Assembly: GCF_014633365.1 (NCBI RefSeq)
Contig: NC_068339.1
Span: 28,157,316-28,221,315, forward strand
Direction: 5' to 3'
DNA length: 64,000 nt
Source of the DNA: Diospyros lotus
Taxonomy: Eukaryota > Streptophyta > Magnoliopsida > Ericales > Ebenaceae
Part shown: positions 57,358 through 64,000 of the stretch, piece after piece
Layout: every line of letters begins with the position of its first letter
Position numbering within the stretch: position 1 is the first letter of the stretch
The notes under the pieces: generated by a model
What the model was told of the DNA's origin: nothing
Database searches by the model: none
The model's input: only the letters and a program-made list of their open reading frames with translations
Translations under genes and position numbers: made by a program

Positions 57358-59731
57358 GTCAGAAATTTTTGAAACTGCTTCTCCAATGTCAACAAGAGAA
57401 GTGATGCTGATTGAGCAATATGTCAATGGGGCTCTGGCCAACGAGCCACCGGGAATGCACCATTCCTACCGTCTAGATGGTGGGAATTATCTTCAGTGGT
57501 CCTAGTTGGTGATAACTTTTTTGAAGAGCCAAGGAAAAATAGCCAATCCCACCGAACCAGTACCTAAGGCCACAGATCCTAATTTTGCTGCATGGGATGT
57601 GAAGGACTCAATGTTAATGTCCTAGTTTTAGAGTGTAATGCTCCCTGAGATAAGTAAAACTATATGTTTTTACCTACCGATAGGGATATTTGGGAAACAG
57701 TTAGGAGAACCTACTATAAGGTGCAAGATGTACCGGTTGTGTATGAAATTAAACAAAAATTAGTAGTATAAAACAAGAGTCTTTGACTGTAACTAAGTAT
57801 TACAACCTGATGAATGGCTTGTGGCTAGAATTTGACCATTATTATCAAGATATAAAAATGGTGTGTAGTGAGAATGCTATTATTTTAACTTATATGCTGG
57901 AGAGAGGTAGAATAGTGGAGTCTTTTGAAAGACTTAACCCTAAGTTTGATCAAGAAATAGCTCAAATACTTAATAGGGAAAGATGCCATCATTAAATGAG
58001 GTTTATTTTATAATAAGAAGTAAGGAGCACAGAAGAACAACCCTGCAAATGATCATAACATGGAGGGATCAGCTATGGTAAGTAACCAGGTGCAGGGTAC
58101 ATGGGTAAAGTCTCTGCAAGGTAAAGATCAGTCTTTATCAAAGCAGACTAAGGAAAGGCTTTGGTGTTCTTACTGCAAGAAGCCAAGGCATATAAGATAA
58201 ACATGCTTTAAATTGCATAAAAAATAGGTTGTGTTAAACAAAATGGAGGTTTCAAGAATTTGCAACCCAAGAACAAAGTAAAAGCCTACCTCTCAACCAA
58301 AGAACTAGAGGAGCCAACTGAAAAGGCTGACTCAATTGTCTCCTCAGACCTAGAAAAATTGAATGCATAAGAGATTGAGAAGCTGAAGTCTTTCTTAAAG
58401 ACTCTTTAAGGAGAATGTTCTTTGTCTCAAGCAGGTATGTGCTTTAATTTTGAGCTCTTTATTTCCTCATATACAACTAGGAATGAACTATGGATCTTAG
58501 ATTTTGGAACTATTGACCACATCACACCTAACTTGAAATTGTTTAAAAATTATGAACCAATAACCAACTCTAGGAAAATCACAATTGCTAATGGCCAAGC
58601 TGTTCCTATAGTTGGGCAAGGGAATGTATGTTTAAACCCCTCTCTACCTCACGGTCAGGTTTGGAACAAACTCAGTCCACTGATTTTCCTAACCTTATTG
58701 TTTTTCTTAACCCTATATGCAATGATCTGAATTTTCCTACTGTTGTTAAAAAAGGTGTTAAAAACTGCACACAACACCATATAGCATAGATTACTTGCAA
58801 ACATTTGCACCTATTACAAAAATGACTACAGTGAGGATCCTTCTATCTTTAGCTAGTTGTTATGGCTAGGAGTTAATGCAATTAGATGTCAAACATGCCT
58901 TTCTACATGGTGATTTAGAGGAGGAGATCTTTATGGAACCATCACCTAGTTTCACTAATGGAGTGGTAGATCATGTTTGCAAATTAAAAAAACCTCTTTA
59001 TGGGCTAAAATAATCCCTTAGAGCCTAGTTTGATCAGTTTTCAAAGGCTATGAGGGAAATAGGGTATTGGAAAAGTAGGAGACATCACTCTATTCATCAA
59101 GCATTCAAAAAAAGGTACTCTCATAGCCTCACTTGTGTATGTCGATGACATAATTGTCACAAGAGATGATGATGATGAACATAAACTATTAAAGGAGAAT
59201 TTAGTCCGTGTGTTTGGCATTAAAGACCTTGGCAGACTTAAGTACTTCTTGGGGATAGAGGTTGCCTACTCTAAGGATGGTACATTTCTTTCCCAAAGAA
59301 AGTATACCATGGATCTATTGGAAGAGATAGGGTTGCTAGGTGATAGGGCAGCAAGTACACCCTTGGAGCCTAACCTGGAGCTGGGACCAAATGATAGTTC
59401 AGTGGTTGATAGGGGAAAATATCAAAGACTAGTAGGCAGATTAATCTACCTATCTCACACCAAGCCTAACACAACATTTGTTATCAGCTTGGTGAGTCAA
59501 TTTATGCATAATCCTATTGAAGAACACATGCAAGTAGTGAGGAGAAATCTGAGTTATCTTAAATTAACACTAGGGAAAGGTCTTTTGTTCAAATCAGGAA
59601 AGGAATTGGGAGTTATAGGCTACATTGATGTTGATTATGGAGGTTCTCTTGTGGATAAATGATTTACTACAGGCTACTATGTATTCTTGGCAGGAAATTT
59701 GGTATCTTAGAGAAGTAAAAAACAGAGTGTA
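57358..59731 (+). pseudogene. Element F gag and reverse transcriptase remnant
   Basis: Gag starts MSEIFETASPMSTRE at 57356-57358 and reads to HHSYRLDGGNYLQWS before a stop. Later pieces: a gag middle (57783-57995), a protease-like IDHITPN (58422-58730), then directly [21 protein letters not shown] near 58880, PLYGLK, YVDDIIVTRDDDDE (59135), [11 protein letters not shown], and the RNase H start VDYGGSLVDK. The jump from protease to RT shows integrase was deleted. Many stops. Confidence 0.82.
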
Positions 59732-62383
59732 TGTAACACCCGGTGTTACTGGTGTTAAGAGAATGAGAAATGAAATGAGAAACTTTCAAAAATGCCCTTG
59801 TGAAAGTGAATGATCGTTGAATATAATGGTGCCCTATGAGAGGGGCATTTTTGTAATTTGAATAGTGAAGTCCCATAAAGGATATTTTGGTAATTTGAAA
59901 ATAATTCCTAGGTAGAATGAAGTGTTGAAGTGAATTAATTTTTCATTTTTATATTTATGTGGAGATAAGTGGGATTAATAATTCACAAAGGGCATTTTAG
60001 TAATTTAGAATGAAATTCCATAAAGGAATTAAATTATGAAAATTAGGAAAAATGGAGAATATTCAATTATTTGATAAAATAATTAATTTTTCCTAAATTG
60101 GTGAATAAATGTGGTGATGCCACATGGATGGTTGAGATGGAAGCTTGGAAGCCAAGTATGGTGTCTTAGAGTGACACATGGCATTATGTGGTCCAAGATA
60201 AATGGAGAGAATTGATTAAATGCAAAAGAAATTATATTAGTCTTTCAAGCATTTAATGAGAGGCATGATGGTGTTGGATTAAAAGAAAATCCAAAAAAAG
60301 AAATGAAATTAGTCATGTATTAATGGTGGAAAATAGTCTCATTAATTTAAATGAGAAAGAAATGAAATTTAAGAGATGAGATTAATTCTTGGATTTGGAA
60401 AGTGATCTAAGGGCCACCATTAAGTCTTAGAAGTTGGCATGGATTGCCAAATAGGTGGAGATATTTTAAAGAGAGATGATTGGAGGGTGGAGATTTAATC
60501 TCCAAAATAAATCAAATGGTAGGATTAAAACCTAGCAAAGCACTTGGATTGTGCTTTTTTTGGATGGCTAAGATTTTGTTTTGGAAAGTGAATGAGATCC
60601 AAGGGTGGATATTAATTAAGACATAAAGGCCATGGAGTGTGCTTCTTTCAATGGCTAAGATTTGTTTTTAAAAGAAAAGTGAATAGCCAAGATTTAGTTT
60701 TTATAAAGCACATGGATTGGGCTTTTGGTGAAAGGCTAGGATTTATTCTCTTAAATCCACAAAGATCTAAGGGTTAGGATTCATTCTTGAAAATGGGAAA
60801 AATGGGTATAAATTGGCAAGTTAGGAAGCCAAGCCTCCTTTTGGCCATTTGAAGAAAGAAAAGAAGAAGAAAATAAAGAATAGAGAAAGGAAAGAGAATG
60901 AAGAAATGTAAGGTTTCTATCTTAATGTAGTATAAGTTCTTTCCATTTCTCTTGAATGGTAGCTTAGTTCTTTAAAATTTTGTTTAAAGGATCTCTTAAG
61001 GAGAAGAGATGGTAATGAAGCTAGGAGGTTCTTGAAGCTTCAAAAAATGAAAAAAGTAAGGGATAACCCCATGGGATGGTGGCTTGTAAGTGGTAAAGTA
61101 TGTGCTTAAACCTTTAAATGTGTGCATTGACATGTTTTTCTTTGTGTTTAAGGACCTATGGCCATGAGGTTGTGTGGGGTAGGGTAGTTTAAAACCTCAA
61201 ACCTAGGTGGTTGTGAGGATGCAGAAGCCCTAACCATGTTGCATACATGCATTTGGCATCACATGATATGTTTTTGTTCATACTTATTGTCATTGCACCC
61301 TTATTGAGTTAATAGCTCATGAGATTTTTATCCTCACATATAGGTTGTAAAGGCATGGAAAAAATCAAGGCAAAGAAGAAATGGCATGTGGATGCGAGAG
61401 AATGAAGACTCAAGATCATAGTATGGCTTATGGAAGTCTTGTGATGTATTATTTTGTGTTGTTAGTGTGGCTTGGTGAAGCCTAAGTATGTATTGTAATG
61501 GTCATGTATGATTTTATTTTGAAAATGAGATATTGGCTTATTTATAGCATGTGGAAGCCAAAGTATTGGTATAAATCTCATATTTGGTTTGGCTTTTGGA
61601 AGCCTATTTTGGTTATTTGATTCATGTTGTAATGAGCCCAAGAGTGGGGTAAGAAGTATTATTTTGTTGTGTAAGCTTTTTATGTAAAAAGTGGGCATTT
61701 TTTATGTATGGGTTATGTGTGTGAAATTTGGAAATTTGGGCTAAGATGGCTAAGAAAAAAATTTGAAATCATGTAGGCGAGTCACAGGTAGCAAGCGTGT
61801 AGTAGGCGGGCGGCACAGGGCGCGAGCGCGGGCGCGCTGGGCCGCACGGGTGGCAAGGGTAACCAGTGCACTGCGGGGCCCCACGCAGGCCCCGAGGTGC
61901 ACCAGCGGAACCTACTGGCCAATTTTTTTGAAAATTTTGAAAATTTGGGGGATTCTTGGTTGATTATGGGCCTTGGAAGAATTTTCAAAAATAAAGAGAT
62001 TTTGGGTATTTTTGGATAAAATACCAAAATTTTTTAAAATTTAAATTATATGAGTTTTTCCTCTAAAATTGGTAAAAATCAATGGTTGATTGAAATGGTG
62101 AATTTTATAGAGCCCGGTGGAATTCTTGGAAAGATGAAGAATTAAAATAAATAAAAATGGCGATTGGGCAAACTTAATGGAAATTAATTAGCCAAATGTG
62201 GTATGGTTAAAGCCCAAATCTGCTAATGGATCCTAGGGTTGAGGAAAGAAAAGGATGAAACCTAGTTCCCACCTAAGGCATTTCGTGTGGAAACATAGTC
62301 CGCCCTTCACGAATAACTGGGCATGTGAGCAGTTTGGTTGATTGTTCACGAGTGGCCCCCGTAAGTGGGAATGGGGCGTCATA
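59732..62383 (+). mobile_element. Solo LTR inserted in element F's RNase H
   Basis: The 2652-bp unit starts TGTAACACCCGGTG and ends GGGGCGTCATA (expected CACA/TACA end with one change), with duplication GTGTA (59727-59731) / GTATA (62384-62388). Removing it and one duplication joins KKQSV to VARFSAKAEF, the normal copia RNase H sequence. No gag-pol inside; gypsy-type ends. The frames at 61763-62027 are GC-rich artefacts. Confidence 0.83.
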
Positions 62384-62388
62384 GTATA

Positions 62389-62810
62389 GTAGCCCGGTTT
62401 AGTGCTAAAGCTGAGTTTCAAGCAATGACTCTCAATTTATGTGAGTTACTATGGAAAAAAATAGTGCTAGATGATCTCAAAATCCCTAGTCATGGTCTAA
62501 TGAAATTGTTTTATGACAATCAATCAGCAATCAGCATTGCACATAATCCAGTACAACATGACGTCACCAAACATGTTGAGATTGATTGCCATTTTATCAA
62601 GGAAAAAATAGAAGCTGGAGAAATTTATATACCCTTTGTTACTTTAGAAAATTGGCTAGTTGATTTACTAGCAAAAGGTCTTCCTATCAAAAGGTTTGAA
62701 AAGCTTGTAAGCAAGTTGGGAATGACACAAAAACAAGGAATTGGTTGCAAATTATCACCTAATCTAGCTTTCTTAAAAGAAGTCATGTCTTGGAGATTTA
62801 CTATTCTTGT
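62389..62810 (+). pseudogene. Element F RNase H end
   Basis: Resumes with VARFSAKAEFQAMTLNLCEL, LFYDNQSAISIAHNP, KHVEIDCHFIKEKI and DLLAKGLP, the C-terminal RNase H of copia. Runs into the 3' LTR near 62717. Confidence 0.8.
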
Positions 62811-62981
62811 TTTGCATTTTTTACTTTCTTGGTATAGTGTATAACATATCTTTCTATTTTATGTAACTTTCTTATGATGTATTTCTCTTCCCTATTAATA
62901 GGGAATGTAATTGTCGTGCATAATGAAGGAAGAACAACGAAGTATTCTTGTTTATCCTACATTCTTTAACCTATTTTCTAC

Positions 62982-64000
62982 TAATATATGTAGCCTTTTT
63001 GAGAGAAAAGTGAAAGTATAAGCACTAATGAGAAGAATGAAAACTCTTATAAGCTTTTATCACATCATTGGACTTTCTAGTGCATCATTGGGCTGGTATT
63101 TATAGTTTTCTCCCAAGCATTGAAGATACTAGCCGTTGTAGAGCCATTGAGAGCTTTTAATGCTTGCAAAAGCTAGTCATTAAAATATATTAGTGAAGAA
63201 ACGGTCAATAGTTTACCAAACTAGTCGATAGTTTCCATAGAGACATTTGGAAATTTCTTTTGGCTTTAGCAAACATTCGACATTTTTGAAAAGATGTTGA
63301 CTTCTTTCAACAAATAGTTGACGATTTTAAGTACCCAGTCGATAGTTTTTGGAAAAGATCAACACTATATAGTGGCTTTTAACAATTTTTGAACTTACAC
63401 AAAAACAACAAAGCGGGTAAAAAATCCCTGTCGATGATTTTTTTTCTTCTAAGGCTAAAAGTGGTCGACTTTATTCTCAAGGAAATCGATAGTTTTTGGC
63501 CATTTCTTCAGCTCATTTTTCAAAGGTACAAAACAGTTGATAATTTCATTAACATGGTCAACAGTTTTGTCTTGGAATATAACCGAGTGTGTATAGTTTG
63601 AAATAATTTTGTCACACTCTAATAAATAAATTTGATTTCAAAACAAATACAAAAATTAATTTTAAAAAAAAATACAAGAGATTTTGCATACATTGAAAGC
63701 ATATATATCCTTTGGCATTGATTGGATTGATCATTTTTAATTTTTAAAAATAACATATAATTCATTTTCAAATGCCAAATATATAAAGTTTTTCCTCATC
63801 AAAGGCAAAACAATAGGTTTCTACCCATTCAAGTATATATTCTAGCCTAGTCAAGCGTAGTAGGATGAACAAAGAATAAGTTTTTGCATTCTAAAAACCA
63901 TTCAACTAAGTGTTTTGATCATTCGAATGGTGTTTGTGCTTAATTGATAACTGCTTATGACTAACTCAGATGAATGCTCATCCAAGCTGTTGTTTTGCCT
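62982..64000. repeat. AT-rich DNA with scattered GTCGATAGTTT motifs
   Basis: Between 63205 and 63560 the motifs GTCGATAGTTT, GTTGACGATTTT and ATCGATAGTTTTTGG recur about ten times with drift. Near 63885-63970 CATTCGAATGG-type sequence resembles the minisatellite at 55840-56330. No gene seen. Confidence 0.45.

Larger units (their letters stand above)
56924..62981 (+). mobile_element. Decayed copia element F, interrupted by a solo LTR
   Basis: LTR copies at about 56924-57243 and 62717-62981 share AACAAGGAATTGGTTGC, CTTCCCTATTAATAGGGAA and a common end CATTCTTTAACCTATTTTCTA. A degraded Met-type primer site (TAGTAACAAAGCC) follows the first. Gag, part of RT and RNase H remain in between. The integrase region is missing. 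Exact termini and the target duplication (perhaps TATGT) are uncertain by a few bases. Confidence 0.75.

Noticed and set aside
61763..62027. Short GC-rich frames on both strands
   Set aside because: Lie inside the solo LTR at 59732-62383 and have no similarity.

Overview
This window is nuclear DNA of a flowering plant, most likely a eudicot. The evidence is many short exons with plant-type splice sites, two conserved plant housekeeping genes, AT-rich intergenic DNA, and dense plant LTR retrotransposons (chromodomain Ty3/gypsy, Ty1/copia, Cassandra TRIM), RTE-type LINE pieces, a SINE and hAT/MITE-like elements. I see no bacterial features, tRNA genes or CRISPR array.

Two intact genes can be rebuilt exon by exon, both on the minus strand. 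(1) An inositol monophosphatase / L-galactose-1-phosphate phosphatase (IMP/VTC4 family) lies at 9967-14350: 12 coding exons, 271 aa, one GC-AG intron, a 13-nt first coding exon, and Glu replaced by Gln at the position of the human substrate-binding Glu213. (2) An MO25/CAB39-like kinase scaffold lies at 17408-53105: 11 coding exons, 340 aa, 1023 coding bases spread over 35.7 kb. Two of its introns are about 14 kb each because of retrotransposons.

Layout. 1-9966 is intergenic. It holds a fragment resembling a BSD-domain-protein gene split by a 2.3-kb solo LTR (918-3261), a MITE-like inverted repeat (3656-3823), a 1-kb hAT-like element (5120-6131) and degenerate repeats. 9967-14350 is the IMP gene. 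14351-17407 is the spacer between the two genes. 17408-53105 is MO25. Its intron 6 holds a nest in which an RTE LINE fragment is split by gypsy A (21936-34501), A is split by gypsy B (24876-31176), and B is split by a large non-autonomous LTR element C (26422-29917) and by a Cassandra TRIM (30122-30756). Nearly every level has a target-site duplication (TSD) readable by eye. Intron 4 holds gypsy D (37122-42464), an RTE LINE and a copia element E (44942-49992). 53106-64000 is intergenic, with a diverged minisatellite and a decayed copia element F (about 56924-62981) split inside its RNase H region by a 2.65-kb solo LTR (59732-62383).

Nothing here amounts to a new enzymatic system. The most unusual objects are element C, whose long internal frame resembles no gag-pol protein I recognise; the 5S-rRNA-carrying Cassandra copies; the active-site change in the phosphatase; and the tolerance of about 28 kb of intron in a core signalling gene. 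All exon joins come from reading splice sites and matching conserved protein sequence, without transcript data.
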